A stretch of 64,000 bases of DNA from Maritimibacter sp. (GCA_002695005.1 NZNT01000029.1:372001-436000); one strand, 5' to 3'; shown: positions 33,288 to 43,755, numbered from the stretch's first letter. The notes: generated from the letters alone by a model not told the origin. Numbers and translations are program-made.

Positions 33288-34874
33288 CGCGGTGCGGACC
33301 GGAATGAACGTCTCGCCGTCCGAAACGACGTTTTGAACACCCTTCAGAAGATGCCCGACAGTGGTGCCTCCGACCCTCCCCCGATAGATGTTCCCCGCAC
33401 AGTAGACATCTGAAAGCCCGCGGTCGTCCACGTCAGGCACCTCTCCCATGTCGTCCGAAACCCAGGTGAAGGTATAGACGATGCCACACCCGATGAACGT
33501 GTTGTTGATGACCCGGATGCCCCGGTAGAGGTCTTCTTCCTGTTCGAGGTCGACAGGTGTGCGAAACGCTTTCTTGATGTCGATCCCGGCGATGGGGACA
33601 TCGAACACGTTCCGTTCGAAGGTCCAGCCGTGAAACCCGCCGGTGCCATCGGGTCCGTCGCGCACGTCGTTGAGGAAGTAGTTGTCCCGCACGGTGCAAT
33701 ACCGGGGGCCCCTGTTCGCAACCGCGTTCGTCTTGATGTAATCCCCGAAATTCCCCGCGTGACCCATCCGGCCCCGGTTTCCGCTGAAAACACCGAAATC
33801 GCAGGCTCCGCTGAGATACATCAGGTACTTCTGCTTGCCGGCGAAACTGTTGGTGAGGCGCCAGTGGGCCGCGTTGGAGAGGTCGATCCCCTTGCCGCCG
33901 GAAATCTGGAACCGGCACTTGTCGATGTTCGGCCCAACCGCCTTGTCGCGACATTCGAACAGCCCGTCCTTGTTGCCGCCATTCGGAATCGCATCCGCAT
34001 CCACCGCCCGGTCGTGGTCGAAGAACAGCCCCCCCACCATGAAATCGCTTGGCACGCGGAACAGCGCGTTCACGTTGTAGCTGATCCCATTCGCAGCCGC
34101 GCTTTCCGGTGCGGCGTCCATCACGAGGAGCCCGCGAGTCGCGTGCTCGCCGTGGGACAGACGGTGGTAGTCGTCCGAGACAAAGGCGCGGAGCGTCTCC
34201 GGGATGACATGGCCCGCGCCACGGATTCGATACGTGCTCGTGAAGCGAAGCACCTCGGTGTCCGGGCGATGATGGTCGAAGAACCACTCCAGCGCGTCGG
34301 TGCAGTCCATATCGGGCGTCCAGCCGAGCTGCGCGGTGGATACCGCGCCGGTTTGGTCTGGCAAGGCGTAGAGCTTCACGCCGCCGACGGTCTCGAGGAT
34401 ATGGTCTGCGGCCGTTTCCGGGGCCACCTCGTAACCATAACCCGGCGCCGCGACCCAGAGGGTCTCCCCTGCCGACACAGCCGCCGCGTCCCCGCCCCCG
34501 GCATAGGAAAGCGTCTCGTCCGAGACGAGCGCGTCGACCGAGGCGAAACTGGTCGCCCCGCCCCCCTGAACGGTCGTCACCGTCGTGGTGGTCACCTCGT
34601 CTTCGACGACCACGCCGTCCTCATCCAGCAGAACGTTTTCGAACCGGTCTGTGATCTGCACCCGGTAGGTTCCGGCCAGCAGGTAACAGTCCTGAAAATC
34701 CCCGTTCGCATCCGAAATCGACGGGTTCGCGACCGAATAAGTCAGGTGAGGATCGCGGAAAATCGGGGTGAGAGTGTCGGACCCCGCGTTGTAGATGGTG
34801 CGCCGCGCGCCCTTGATCGGCGTGGAATCCGGCTTTTCCGCGCGCTGCGCGTTCGGATGATTGAAAAGACCCAT
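33288..34874 (-). CDS. Right-handed beta-helix / tail-spike-like protein, 3' end lost (no stop before convergent rfbB)
   Basis: From the ATG at 34874, preceded by AAGGAG, the frame encodes about 529 residues before it enters the antisense of rfbB, and it meets no stop until 32100, inside rfbC. Residues 1-90 (MGLFNHPNAQ, ARRTIYNAGSDTLTPIFRD, CYLLAGTYRVQITD) resemble head-binding/connector domains of phage tail spikes. Residues about 190-520 resemble pectate-lyase-type beta-helix proteins (DCTDALEWFF, NKDGLFECRD, short Asn-rich coils). The protein sense clearly ends near the junction at 33245-33345, so the gene looks truncated by a rearrangement that brought in rfbCB. The coordinate given is the last plausible coding base. 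Confidence 0.65.
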
Positions 34875-35004
34875 GAAGCAGCTCCTTGCGCAAGTCGGCA
34901 GCAGGGCATCGGCCTGCCCGTGCAAATGAGCTTCATGGTTTGATTTTTTGGGTTAACAGGGCCTAACGCAGAGGTCTGGGAGGTAACGAGTCCAGGCAGC
35001 CACC

Positions 35005-35184
35005 TCAGAAGTCGATGGCGAGGCCCTTTTTCTCCCAGTCGCCATAGCGCACCGGTTCCGGCCCGTCTCGACCGCCAAGCTCTTCGGGAAGCTTCAGCGC
35101 GGCGGCAGATTTACGCCGCTCTTCGGCTTCGGCCAGCGCACGCAGCGCTTCGGGGGGCAGGTCGCGTTTTGTCTCGTCGGTCAT
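35005..35184 (-). CDS. Succinate dehydrogenase assembly factor 4 homologue (DUF1674)
   Basis: The product has 59 residues from the ATG at 35184 (MTDETKRDLPPEALRALAEAEERRK). The conserved C-terminus PEELGGRDGPEPVRYGDWEKKGLAIDF is the DUF1674/SDHAF4 signature (GGxxGPEPxRYGDWExKGxxxDF). In mitochondria and bacteria this small soluble factor binds flavinylated SdhA and aids succinate dehydrogenase assembly. The longer open frame upstream to 35436 is antisense to the next gene and is not used. It is divergent from rsmB, with 65 bases between starts. Confidence 0.9.
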   Translation of the reverse strand: MTDETKRDLPPEALRALAEAEERRKSAAALKLPEELGGRDGPEPVRYGDWEKKGLAIDF

Positions 35185-35249
35185 CGCAGGCTTCCTTGTC
35201 TCGCGCCTTTGATATAGGTCGTCGCAACCGATTTGGCAAAGGAGGCCGC

Positions 35250-36512
35250 ATGGCCACGGACCCGACCCTGCCGCGCCGCGTGGCGCTGGACCTGATGGGC
35301 GACGTGATCGAAGATCGCCGCCTGTTGTCCGAAGTCCTGCCGAAACGGCTCGCCAAGCTCGCGCCGGAGGATCGCGCACGCACTCAGCGGCTCGTGACCA
35401 CCGCGTTCCGCGTGATGGACCGTGCCGACCGGGCACTGGGTCCGCACCTGCGCAAACGTCCGCCGCCCCGAATCCTCAACCTGCTGCGCCTCTCTGTGGC
35501 CGAGATCTGCGCCGAAGGCTCCGCTTCGCACGGTGTCGTCAATTCCGCCGTCGCCATCGCGCGGGCGGACAAGAAGACCGCCGGCATGGCCGGGTTGGTC
35601 AACGCCGTGCTGCGCAAGATCGACCCCGACGCCTGGTCCGCCCTGCCACCCCCGCGCCTGCCCAAATGGCTGCGCAAGCCGCTGACCGACGACTACGGCA
35701 AGGACGTGGTCGCGGCGATGGAGGCGGCGTTCCATGCGGGCGCCCCGCTCGACCTCACGCCGCGCGGCGACGGTGCCGCGCTGGCCGAGCGGTTGGGGGG
35801 GCAGCTTCTCCCCACCGGCTCCGTGCGCCTCACGGACGCCGGACAGGTCTCGGCCCTTCCAGGTTTCTCCGAGGGCGACTGGTGGGTGCAGGATGCCGCC
35901 GCCGCGCTCCCGGCCCGCATCCTCGCGGCCCGGCCCGGCGAAAGCGTGCTCGACCTTTGCGCCGCTCCGGGCGGAAAGACGATGCAACTCGCCGCGACCG
36001 GGGCAGATGTCACGGCCGTCGATATCTCGTCCACCCGCATGGCGCGGGTCGAGGAAAACCTCGCCCGTTGCAATCTCTCTGCGGACCTCGTCACTGCGGA
36101 CGCACTCGAATACGAAGGCGGGCCGTTCGACGCGATCCTGCTGGACGCGCCCTGCACGGCGACCGGCACGATCCGCCGCCACCCGGACCTGCCCTATGCC
36201 AAGGACGGCTCCGAGTTCCCCGGCCTGTTCGAATTGCAGGAGCACCTGATCGACCGCGCGCTCGGGATGCTGAAACCCGGCGGGCGGCTCGTCTATTGCA
36301 CCTGCTCGCTCCTCATCGACGAGGGCGAGGAGCAGGTGCGGGACGCGCTGGACCGCAACCCCGGCCCCACCGTCGACCCGACGGCTCTCGACCGCCCGGG
36401 CATCGAACCCGGCTGGCGCACCGACGAGGGCGGGCTGCGCCTGCGCCCGGATTATTGGGCCGAGACCGGCGGCATGGACGGGTTCTACATCGCCTGTCTC
36501 GTTAAGGCATGA
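35250..36512 (+). CDS. rsmB: RsmB/NOP-family 16S rRNA m5C methyltransferase
   Basis: The product has 420 residues from the ATG at 35250, right after AAAGGAGG. The N-terminal NusB-like helical domain (about 1-145) is followed by a class I SAM methyltransferase domain: VLDLCAAPGGKTMQLA (SAM site), AVDISSTRMARVEEN, and ILLDAPCTATGTIRRHPD with the first catalytic Cys. The second catalytic Cys is in LVYCTCSL. RsmB modifies C967 of 16S rRNA in E. coli; orthology is likely but not proven from sequence alone. The gene is followed by the heparinase-like gene with an 80-100 base gap. Confidence 0.9.
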   Translation: MATDPTLPRRVALDLMGDVIEDRRLLSEVLPKRLAKLAPEDRARTQRLVTTAFRVMDRADRALGPHLRKRPPPRILNLLRLSVAEICAEGSASHGVVNSAVAIARADKKTAGMAGLVNAVLRKIDPDAWSALPPPRLPKWLRKPLTDDYGKDVVAAMEAAFHAGAPLDLTPRGDGAALAERLGGQLLPTGSVRLTDAGQVSALPGFSEGDWWVQDAAAALPARILAARPGESVLDLCAAPGGKTMQLAATGADVTAVDISSTRMARVEENLARCNLSADLVTADALEYEGGPFDAILLDAPCTATGTIRRHPDLPYAKDGSEFPGLFELQEHLIDRALGMLKPGGRLVYCTCSLLIDEGEEQVRDALDRNPGPTVDPTALDRPGIEPGWRTDEGGLRLRPDYWAETGGMDGFYIACLVKA

Positions 36513-36604
36513 CTCCCGCCTGTCGCCCCTGTAGAGTCCCGCCAGAACCCGTGAAGGGTCGACGAACGACGTGAGGCAAGGCGAAGGTGGCCAAGGATTT
36601 CCCC

Positions 36605-38338
36605 ATGACCAGCCGCAGGACGCGGTGGCTCAACCGCTGGCACGCCCGGCGCGCGGCCCGCGCGAAACCGGCCACGGGATTCACTTCGCAGCCCGAGCCG
36701 CGCACGATCGGCAGCTTCGCCAAGGGCAAACAACTCGTCTCCGGCAATTTCCTGTTCGCCGGTCACCTGGTGCAGTCGCCGACGGAAAGCATCTGGTCCA
36801 TCACCCCGCCCAGCCCGGATTTCGAAGCCGCGCTTCAGGGGTTCGGCTGGATGGACCATCTCGCCGCATTGGGTGACCGCGATGCGCGGGCGCGGGCGCA
36901 GTTCTGGACGATGGACTGGATCGAACGCTACGGGCGCGGAATCGGCCCCGGCTGGGTTCCCGACGTGGCGGGCCGCCGCCTCATCCGCTGGATCAACCAC
37001 GCGATCTTCATCCTGAACGGTCAGGATTCCGGGGCCTCCGAACGCTTCCACCGCTCGCTCGGCCAACAGGCGATCTTCCTGTCACGGCGTTGGCAGGGCA
37101 CTTCCCCCGGTCTGCCCCGGTTCGAGGCGCTTACCGGGTTGATCTACGCGGGCCTGTCGCTCACCGGCATGGAGCATCTGACCGAACCGGCCGTGCAGGC
37201 GCTTGCCCGCGAATGCGACCGGCAGATCGACGCGGCGGGTGGTATCCCGACTCGTAACCCTGAAGAGCTGCTCGAAGTCTTCACGTTGCTCAACTGGGCC
37301 GCGCTCGCGCTGTATGAGAGCGACCGGGAGCCTGCACCGGCCCATCAAGCCGCCATCGAGCGCATCGCACCCACCCTGCGCGCCCTGCGCCATTCCGATG
37401 GCGGTCTCGCACGCTTTCACGGCGGCGGGCGCGGGGCCGAGGGCCGGCTGGATCAGGCGCTTGCCATTTCCGGCGTGCGTGGCGGGGCGACCGACGGGCT
37501 GGCGATGGGCTTTTCCCGCCTGTCCTCAGGGCGTACCTCCATCATCCTCGACACGGACCAGCCGCCCGTCGGCTCGGCCTCGTGGAACGGTCACGCCTCG
37601 ACGCTGGCGATGGAGATCACGTCGGGCCGCCGCCCGCTCATCGTCACCTGTGGCTCAGGGCTCCATTTCGGTGAAGATTGGGGCAAGGCGGGCCGCGCCA
37701 CACCGTCGCATTCGGTGCTGGGCCTCACCGGCGTCTCTTCCTCCCGCCTTGGCGACACGGAACCCACCCCGCACGGTCCCCGCGCGAAACTGGTCGAAGT
37801 CCCGAACGAGGTCGAGGCCCGTCGCATCGGGGATGCCGACATGATCGGCGTTGTCGCAGGCCATGACGGCTACCAGCCCCGCTTCGGCCTCGCCTACATC
37901 CGCCGGATCGAACTTGCGGTGGACGGGCGCACCATCGCGGGCGAGGAAACCCTCGCCGCTGTGTCCGAGGCCGAGCAAACCACCTTCGGCCGTGCGCTCG
38001 AACGCGAAAGCGAACGGGGTGTGCCCTTCAATATCCGTTTCCATCTGCACCCGGACGTGGACGCGACCATCGACCTTGGCGGGACCGCCGTGTCGATGGC
38101 CCTGCGCTCGGGCGAGATCTGGGTGTTCCGCTATGACGGGGCCGCCGATCTGAGCCTCGAGGCCTCGGTCTACCTCGAAAAGAACCGACTTAAGCCGCGT
38201 GCGTCAAAACAGGTGGTTCTCTCCGGGGCGGCAATGGATTATGCGACGCGCATCCGCTGGTCACTGGCCAAGGCGCAGGATACGCCCGTCGGCGTGCGCG
38301 ATCTGGTGAGGGACGAGCCGGACGAGCTGCCTGATTGA
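36605..38338 (+). CDS. Heparinase II/III family protein
   Basis: The product has 577 residues from the ATG at 36605, which has CCAAGGA at the right distance; a GTG at 36587 is an alternative. An N-terminal alpha-toroid-like domain (about 60-330) precedes a C-terminal beta-sandwich with the family motif ASTLAMEITSGRRPLIVTCGSG and HGPRAKLVEV. Members cleave or modify acidic polysaccharides by elimination, but many marine bacterial ones have no tested substrate. No signal peptide is visible; the Arg-rich N-terminus (RRTRWLNRWHARRAARAK) is unlike one. It lies immediately upstream of purH (15 bases) and is probably co-transcribed with it. Confidence 0.85.
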   Translation: MTSRRTRWLNRWHARRAARAKPATGFTSQPEPRTIGSFAKGKQLVSGNFLFAGHLVQSPTESIWSITPPSPDFEAALQGFGWMDHLAALGDRDARARAQFWTMDWIERYGRGIGPGWVPDVAGRRLIRWINHAIFILNGQDSGASERFHRSLGQQAIFLSRRWQGTSPGLPRFEALTGLIYAGLSLTGMEHLTEPAVQALARECDRQIDAAGGIPTRNPEELLEVFTLLNWAALALYESDREPAPAHQAAIERIAPTLRALRHSDGGLARFHGGGRGAEGRLDQALAISGVRGGATDGLAMGFSRLSSGRTSIILDTDQPPVGSASWNGHASTLAMEITSGRRPLIVTCGSGLHFGEDWGKAGRATPSHSVLGLTGVSSSRLGDTEPTPHGPRAKLVEVPNEVEARRIGDADMIGVVAGHDGYQPRFGLAYIRRIELAVDGRTIAGEETLAAVSEAEQTTFGRALERESERGVPFNIRFHLHPDVDATIDLGGTAVSMALRSGEIWVFRYDGAADLSLEASVYLEKNRLKPRASKQVVLSGAAMDYATRIRWSLAKAQDTPVGVRDLVRDEPDELPD

Positions 38339-38353
38339 TCCAAGGGACATGAC

Positions 38354-39943
38354 ATGACCGACCTTTCCTCCGTGCGCCGCGCGCTGATTTCCGTTTCCGA
38401 CAAGACCGGGCTTGTGGACCTCGGCACCGCGCTCGAAGCTCTCGGGGTCGAGATCCTGTCGACCGGTGGTTCGGCCAAGGCGCTGCGCGATGCGGGGGTG
38501 ACGGTCAAGGACGTGGCTGACGTCACCCGGTTTCCCGAGATGATGGACGGCCGGGTCAAGACGCTGCACCCAATGGTCCACGGCGGGCTGCTGGCCCTTC
38601 GTGACAACGACGACCACACCGCCGCGATGAACGAGCACGGCATCGGCGCCATCGACCTGCTGGTCGTGAACCTCTACCCGTTCGAGGCGGCGCTGGCCCG
38701 TGGCGCAGGCTACGACGAGATGATCGAGAACATCGACATCGGCGGCCCGGCCATGATCCGTGCGGCGGCCAAGAACCACGGTTTCGTCACCACCATCGTC
38801 GATGTCGAGGATTACGGTGCGCTTCTCGACGAACTGAAGGCCAACGACGGTGCAACGACCTATGCTTTCCGGCAGCGCCACGCCCAGATCGCCTATGCCC
38901 GCACCGGGGCCTATGACGCCGCCGTCTCCGGCTGGATGGCCGAGGCGATCGGGGAAAAGGCCCCGCGTCGCCGCGTAGTGGCGGGCGAACTGGCCCAAAC
39001 CCTGCGCTACGGAGAGAACCCGCATCAGGATGCGGCGTTCTATACCGACGGATCGACCCGTCCCGGCGTGTCGACCGCTCGTCAGCATCAGGGGAAGGAA
39101 CTGAGCTACAACAATATCAACGACACCGACGCGGCGTTCGAGCTTGTGGCGGAATTCGACCCCGCGGACGGTCCGGCGGTCGCGATCATCAAGCACGCGA
39201 ATCCCTGCGGCGTGGCGCGCGGCGCGACCCTGATTGAGGCCTACCAGAAAGCGTTCGACTGCGACCGCACCTCGGCCTTCGGCGGGATCGTCGCGCTGAA
39301 CCAGACGCTCGACGCTGACACGGCGGCCAGGATCGCCGAAATCTTCACCGAGGTTGTCATCGCCCCCGACGCGACCGACGAAGCCAAGGCGGTCTTTGCG
39401 GCCAAGAAGAACCTGCGCCTGCTCACCACCGGCGGTCTGCCCGACGCCCGCTCGGGCGGTCAGACGATCCGGCAAGTCGCGGGCGGCTACCTGTTCCAGA
39501 ACAAGGACAACGGCTTCATCGGCGAAAGTGATCTCAAGGTCGTGACCAAAAAGGCCCCGACCGACGCGCAGATCGCCGACCTCCTGTTCGCGTGGAAAGT
39601 CGCCAAGCATGTGAAGTCTAACGCCATCGTCTACGTCAAGGACGGGGCCACGGTGGGCGTGGGCGCGGGCCAGATGTCCCGCCTCGACAGCTCCACCATC
39701 GCCGCGACCAAGGCCGGGCGCATGGCGGGTGATGTCGGGCTTTCCGAAAGCCCGGCCATTGGCTCCGCGGTCGCCTCGGATGCCTTCTTCCCGTTCCCCG
39801 ACGGCCTGCTCGAAGCGGCGGGCGCGGGCGCGACCTGCGTCATTCAGCCCGGCGGCTCCATGCGTGACGACGAGGTGATCGCGGCGGCTGACGAAGCAGG
39901 GCTGGCCATGGTCTTCACCGGTATGCGACACTTCCGCCACTGA
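38354..39943 (+). CDS. purH: Bifunctional AICAR transformylase / IMP cyclohydrolase
   Basis: The product has 529 residues. The N-terminal methylglyoxal-synthase-like IMP cyclohydrolase domain (about 1-140) has [35 protein letters not shown] and [15 protein letters not shown]. The transformylase domain (about 200-529) has [32 protein letters not shown] and the catalytic [11 protein letters not shown]. It catalyses the last two steps of purine biosynthesis. The start follows AAGGGACATGAC. Its stop codon overlaps the lspA start by one base. Confidence 0.97.
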   Translation: MTDLSSVRRALISVSDKTGLVDLGTALEALGVEILSTGGSAKALRDAGVTVKDVADVTRFPEMMDGRVKTLHPMVHGGLLALRDNDDHTAAMNEHGIGAIDLLVVNLYPFEAALARGAGYDEMIENIDIGGPAMIRAAAKNHGFVTTIVDVEDYGALLDELKANDGATTYAFRQRHAQIAYARTGAYDAAVSGWMAEAIGEKAPRRRVVAGELAQTLRYGENPHQDAAFYTDGSTRPGVSTARQHQGKELSYNNINDTDAAFELVAEFDPADGPAVAIIKHANPCGVARGATLIEAYQKAFDCDRTSAFGGIVALNQTLDADTAARIAEIFTEVVIAPDATDEAKAVFAAKKNLRLLTTGGLPDARSGGQTIRQVAGGYLFQNKDNGFIGESDLKVVTKKAPTDAQIADLLFAWKVAKHVKSNAIVYVKDGATVGVGAGQMSRLDSSTIAATKAGRMAGDVGLSESPAIGSAVASDAFFPFPDGLLEAAGAGATCVIQPGGSMRDDEVIAAADEAGLAMVFTGMRHFRH

Positions 39944-40422
39944 TGCGTACGCTCTGGATCTCCGCCCTCGTCATCCTGATCCTCGACCAGGCGTCGAAGA
40001 TTTGGGTCGTTCAGGTGCTCGACCTGAAGCAGAAAGGCGCCATCGACGTCTGGGACCCGTTCCTCAATTTCCGCATGGCGTGGAACGAGGGCGTGAATTT
40101 CGGCCTGTTCTCCTCCTCGCAGGAAACGACCCGCTGGATTCTCATCGCCGTCGCCGTCGCGATCGTCGCCGCCGTGCTCTGGTGGGTCCACCGCGAAGCG
40201 ATGGGGCGCTTTGCGCGCATCTCGGCGGGTGTGCTCATCGGTGGGGCCATCGGCAACGTGATCGACCGCATCGCCTATGGCGCCGTGGCGGACTTCCTCA
40301 ACATGTCCTGTTGCGGAATTACAAACCCCTATTCCTTCAATGTCGCTGATATTGCTGTCTTCGCCGGCGCCATCGGGCTCATCTTCTTCACCGGGTCGCC
40401 CGCGAAGAAAAAGGCCCCGTGA
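39943..40422 (+). CDS. lspA: Lipoprotein signal peptidase II
   Basis: The product has 159 residues with four membrane helices. The conserved blocks are [14 protein letters not shown] and [28 protein letters not shown], whose two Asp residues (NVIDR, VADFL) are the catalytic pair of this aspartyl peptidase. It cleaves signal peptides at the lipobox after diacylglyceryl modification, acting in the inner membrane. Its ATG overlaps the purH stop. The next gene encodes a lipoprotein, a probable client, as are the other lipobox proteins in the window. Confidence 0.94.
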   Translation: MRTLWISALVILILDQASKIWVVQVLDLKQKGAIDVWDPFLNFRMAWNEGVNFGLFSSSQETTRWILIAVAVAIVAAVLWWVHREAMGRFARISAGVLIGGAIGNVIDRIAYGAVADFLNMSCCGITNPYSFNVADIAVFAGAIGLIFFTGSPAKKKAP

Positions 40423-40473
40423 CGCGGCAATTCGGATGGGGTAAAGAGGGTCAAACGGGTGTTGGAGGCATAG

Positions 40474-41004
40474 ATGCGGGTCCTGACCACGAAATTCGGA
40501 CTAGCCCTTGTGGGCTTCGGGCTGTTGACGGCCTGTTCGGACAATGGCCAACCCAAGCTGATGAACATCCGTTCCGACACGCCGGACGAATTCTCGATCA
40601 TGCCGAACAAGCCGCTCGAGCAGCCCGAGGATTACGAGGCGCTTCCCGAACCGACACCGGGCGGGCGCAACCGCGCCGACGTGGTGCCGGAAGAGGATGC
40701 GGTGGCCGCGCTTGGCGGCAACCCCGACGCGCTGCGCAGCGACCGTACCAACGCGGGCGAGGGCGCGCTTTTGGCGCAGGCCCGCCGCTACGGCACCAAT
40801 TCCAATATCCGTGAGGTCCTTGCGGAAGAGGATCTGGAATACCGGCGTGAGAACAACGGTCGCCTCCTCGAGCGCCTGTTCAACGTGAATGTCTACTTCG
40901 ACAGCTACCAGCAGCAGTCGCTCGATCAGCACCGCGAGCTTGACCGCCTGCGCGACCGGGGCGTCGCGACGCCCTCCGCGCCGCCCGATCCCGAACGGTT
41001 CTAG
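40474..41004 (+). CDS. DUF3035 lipoprotein
   Basis: The product has 176 residues. The signal [21 protein letters not shown] ends in a lipobox, and the mature region is Pro/Glu/Asp-rich: [28 protein letters not shown] is the DUF3035 signature. No catalytic motif is visible. It is widespread in Rhodobacterales next to lspA and M16 peptidases, as here, and is likely an envelope structural or quality-control component; that role is inference. Confidence 0.88.
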   Translation: MRVLTTKFGLALVGFGLLTACSDNGQPKLMNIRSDTPDEFSIMPNKPLEQPEDYEALPEPTPGGRNRADVVPEEDAVAALGGNPDALRSDRTNAGEGALLAQARRYGTNSNIREVLAEEDLEYRRENNGRLLERLFNVNVYFDSYQQQSLDQHRELDRLRDRGVATPSAPPDPERF

Positions 41005-41092
41005 TCGCGTTTCACAAGATCACACGCGCGTCATGCGGGGTTGCCCATTGGGCGCCACCGGCTAACTCTGTTCTACGAACGGAGGACTTCAC

Positions 41093-42448
41093 ATGACCCG
41101 ACTGCTCTCGGCCTGCCTCGCCCTGATCGCCTTCACGATTCCGGCGACGGCGCAGGATGTCACCGACTACACCCTCGACAACGGCATGGAGGTGGTGGTC
41201 ATCGAAGACCACCGGGCCCCGGTCGTGGTTCACATGGTCTGGTATCGCGCCGGGTCGGCGGATGAGGAACCAGGGGTCTCCGGCATCGCCCACTTCCTCG
41301 AACACCTCCTGTTCAAGGCGACCGATGACCTGGAATCGGGCGAACTCAGCCGCGTGGTGGCCGAAAACGGCGGGTCCGACAACGCCTTCACCAGTGCCGA
41401 CTACACCGCTTATTTTCAGCGCATCGCGGCGGACCGGCTCGAACTCATGATGACGATGGAGGCCGACCGGATGCGCGACCTCCAGCTGTCCGAAGCCGAC
41501 ATCAAGACCGAGCGCGACGTGATCCTGGAAGAACGCGCCATGCGCACCGACAACTCCCCCGGTGCTCTGCTGAACGAACAGATGCAGGCGGCGCTCTACA
41601 TGAACCATCCCTACGGCACGCCCAACATCGGCTGGCGTCACGAGATGGAGGAGCTGGGCCTCGAAGACGCACTGGCCTACTACCGCAAGTATTACGCGCC
41701 CAATAACGCGATCCTCGTGGTCGCGGGCGACGTCGAGCCCGAGAATGTGCTGGAACTCGCCCGGAAGCACTACGGCCCGCTCGAGCCGACCGAAGGGCTT
41801 GAGCCGCGCGACCGGCCCAAGGAGCCCGTGCCGCTCGCCGAGCGCCGCATCACCTATTCCGACCCGCGCGTCGGCCAGCCCTATGTCATCCGCACCTACC
41901 TCGCCCCCGAGCGTAATCCGGGTGCGCAGGAAGAAGCCGCAGCGCTCGTTTACCTGTCCGAGATCCTTGGCGGCAATCCGGCGACCTCGGTCTTTGGTCA
42001 GGCGCTCCAATTCGAAAGCAACGTGGCGGTCTCCACCTTCGCCGGCTACAGCCCCCTGAGCCTCGACATCTCGTCCCTGCGCATCGGCATCGTCCCGAGC
42101 CAGGGCGTGTCGCTGGAAGAGGCCGAGGCGGCGATGGACGGCGTGCTTAAGGACTTCTTCGAAACCGGCATCGACCCGGAGCAGTTCGAGCGGATCAAGA
42201 CCCGCATCCGCGCCAACGACATCTACGCGCAGGATTCCATGCGCGGCCTCGCCAACCGCTATGGCGCCGCGCTCACTTCCGGCCTGACCATCGAGGACGT
42301 GAAGGCATGGCCGGACGTGCTGCAATCCGTCACGCCCGACGATGTGATGAAGGTGGCCGAAAAGGTCCTTCAGAGAAGTCATGCGGTCACAGGCTGGCTT
42401 ACCGTCCCCGAAACGTCACCCGAACCCGAAGCGGAGGTCAGCCAATGA
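41093..42448 (+). CDS. M16 zinc metallopeptidase, catalytic subunit
   Basis: The product has 451 residues: signal peptide MTRLLSACLALIAFTIPATAQ, then the M16 fold. The zinc motif HFLEHLLFK (HxxEH) and a downstream Glu for the third ligand (RDVILEERAMR) are present, so this is the active subunit. It should process or degrade peptides in the periplasm. The next gene encodes the non-catalytic partner and the coding regions overlap by four bases. The ribosome site GGAGGACTTCAC is clear. Confidence 0.93.
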   Translation: MTRLLSACLALIAFTIPATAQDVTDYTLDNGMEVVVIEDHRAPVVVHMVWYRAGSADEEPGVSGIAHFLEHLLFKATDDLESGELSRVVAENGGSDNAFTSADYTAYFQRIAADRLELMMTMEADRMRDLQLSEADIKTERDVILEERAMRTDNSPGALLNEQMQAALYMNHPYGTPNIGWRHEMEELGLEDALAYYRKYYAPNNAILVVAGDVEPENVLELARKHYGPLEPTEGLEPRDRPKEPVPLAERRITYSDPRVGQPYVIRTYLAPERNPGAQEEAAALVYLSEILGGNPATSVFGQALQFESNVAVSTFAGYSPLSLDISSLRIGIVPSQGVSLEEAEAAMDGVLKDFFETGIDPEQFERIKTRIRANDIYAQDSMRGLANRYGAALTSGLTIEDVKAWPDVLQSVTPDDVMKVAEKVLQRSHAVTGWLTVPETSPEPEAEVSQ

Positions 42449-43755
42449 TCCGTCTCGCCCTCGCCTTTCTCCTCATCGCCGCCGTCCCGGCCCGCGCCCA
42501 GGTTCCGATCCAGGAAGTCACCTCGCCCGGCGGAATTTCAGCCTGGCTGGTGGAAGAACACTCCATCCCCTTCGTCGCGCTCGAACTGCGATTCCGCGGC
42601 GGCACGTCCCTTGACCTGCCCGGCAAGCGCGGCGCGACGAACCTCATGACCGGCCTGCTCGAAGAGGGCGCGGCGGATATGGACAGCCGCGCCTTTGCGG
42701 AGGCGAAGGAAGAACTCGCGACTTCGATCGACTTTGATGTCTACGGCGATGTCCTCACCGTTTCGGCGCAATTCCTGTCCGAGAACATGGAAGAGTCCGT
42801 CGACCTCGTGCGCGCCTCGCTCGAAGAACCGACGTTCGAAGAGGCGTCGGTCGAGCGTGTGCGCGGTCAGGTGCTGTCCTACATCCGTTCCCGCGTGACG
42901 GACCCGGACGAGATTGCAGGGGACGCAATGGCCGCCGCCGCCTATGGCGACCACCCCTATGGCAGCTTCGACAGCGGCACGGTGGAAAGCGTCACGGACC
43001 TCACCCGCGCGGACATCGTGACGGCATGGGAAAACGCCATCGCCCGCGACCGCGTCTATGTCTCCGCCGTGGGTGACATCACCCCGGAAGAACTGGGCAC
43101 CGTCATCGACACGATCCTCTCCGGCATCCATGAAGAGGGCGGAGAGTACCCCGACGAAGTGGATTATGCCCCGACCCCCGGTGTTTCCGTCACCCCCTTC
43201 GACACGCCGCAATCCGTGGCCCGCTTCGGCCAGCCGGGGATGGAGATCGACGATCCCGATTTCTTCGCGGCCTACCTCGTGAACACGATCATGGGCGGCT
43301 CAAACTTCGAGAACCGGCTCTTTGACGAGGTGCGCGAGAAGCGCGGGCTGACATATGGCATCGGCACCTGGCTCTCCGACAGCGACTATTCCGAAGTGCT
43401 GGGCGGCAGCTTCTCCTCCCAGAACGCCACGATGGCCGAAGCCATCGAGGTGGTGCAGGAGGAATGGCGCAAAATGGCCGAGGACGGCGTCACGGCAGAG
43501 GAACTCGCTGCGGCCAAGAAATACCTCACCGGCGCTTATCCGCTGCGCTTCGACGGCAACGCCAACATCGCCAATATCCTCACCTCGATGCAAATGGACG
43601 ACTACCCGATCGACTACCCGCAAACCCGCAACGAAAAGGTCATGGCGGTCACGTTGGAGGAGGCGAACCGCGTCGCGGCAGAGCTGTTCCAGCCTGAGAA
43701 TCTGCGCTTCGTGGTGGTGGGCCAGCCCGAGGGGCTGGAGCCGACCGTGAACTAG
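42445..43755 (+). CDS. M16 family non-catalytic partner subunit
   Basis: The product has 436 residues with a signal peptide (MIRLALAFLLIAAVPARA). It has the M16 fold, but the zinc-binding HxxEH is replaced: the equivalent region reads KRGATNLMTGLLEEGAADM, without histidines. The C-terminal R/Y substrate-binding elements (VREKRGLTYGIGTW) are kept. Pairs of one active and one inactive M16 subunit form heterodimeric peptidases, as in PreP-like and mitochondrial processing enzymes. It overlaps the active subunit gene by four bases. Confidence 0.92.
   Translation: MIRLALAFLLIAAVPARAQVPIQEVTSPGGISAWLVEEHSIPFVALELRFRGGTSLDLPGKRGATNLMTGLLEEGAADMDSRAFAEAKEELATSIDFDVYGDVLTVSAQFLSENMEESVDLVRASLEEPTFEEASVERVRGQVLSYIRSRVTDPDEIAGDAMAAAAYGDHPYGSFDSGTVESVTDLTRADIVTAWENAIARDRVYVSAVGDITPEELGTVIDTILSGIHEEGGEYPDEVDYAPTPGVSVTPFDTPQSVARFGQPGMEIDDPDFFAAYLVNTIMGGSNFENRLFDEVREKRGLTYGIGTWLSDSDYSEVLGGSFSSQNATMAEAIEVVQEEWRKMAEDGVTAEELAAAKKYLTGAYPLRFDGNANIANILTSMQMDDYPIDYPQTRNEKVMAVTLEEANRVAAELFQPENLRFVVVGQPEGLEPTVN

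Noticed and set aside
33288-34874. Prophage remnant around the tail-spike-like gene
   Set aside because: No capsid, integrase, terminase or tail genes are nearby, and single tail-spike-like beta-helix proteins also occur in polysaccharide loci.
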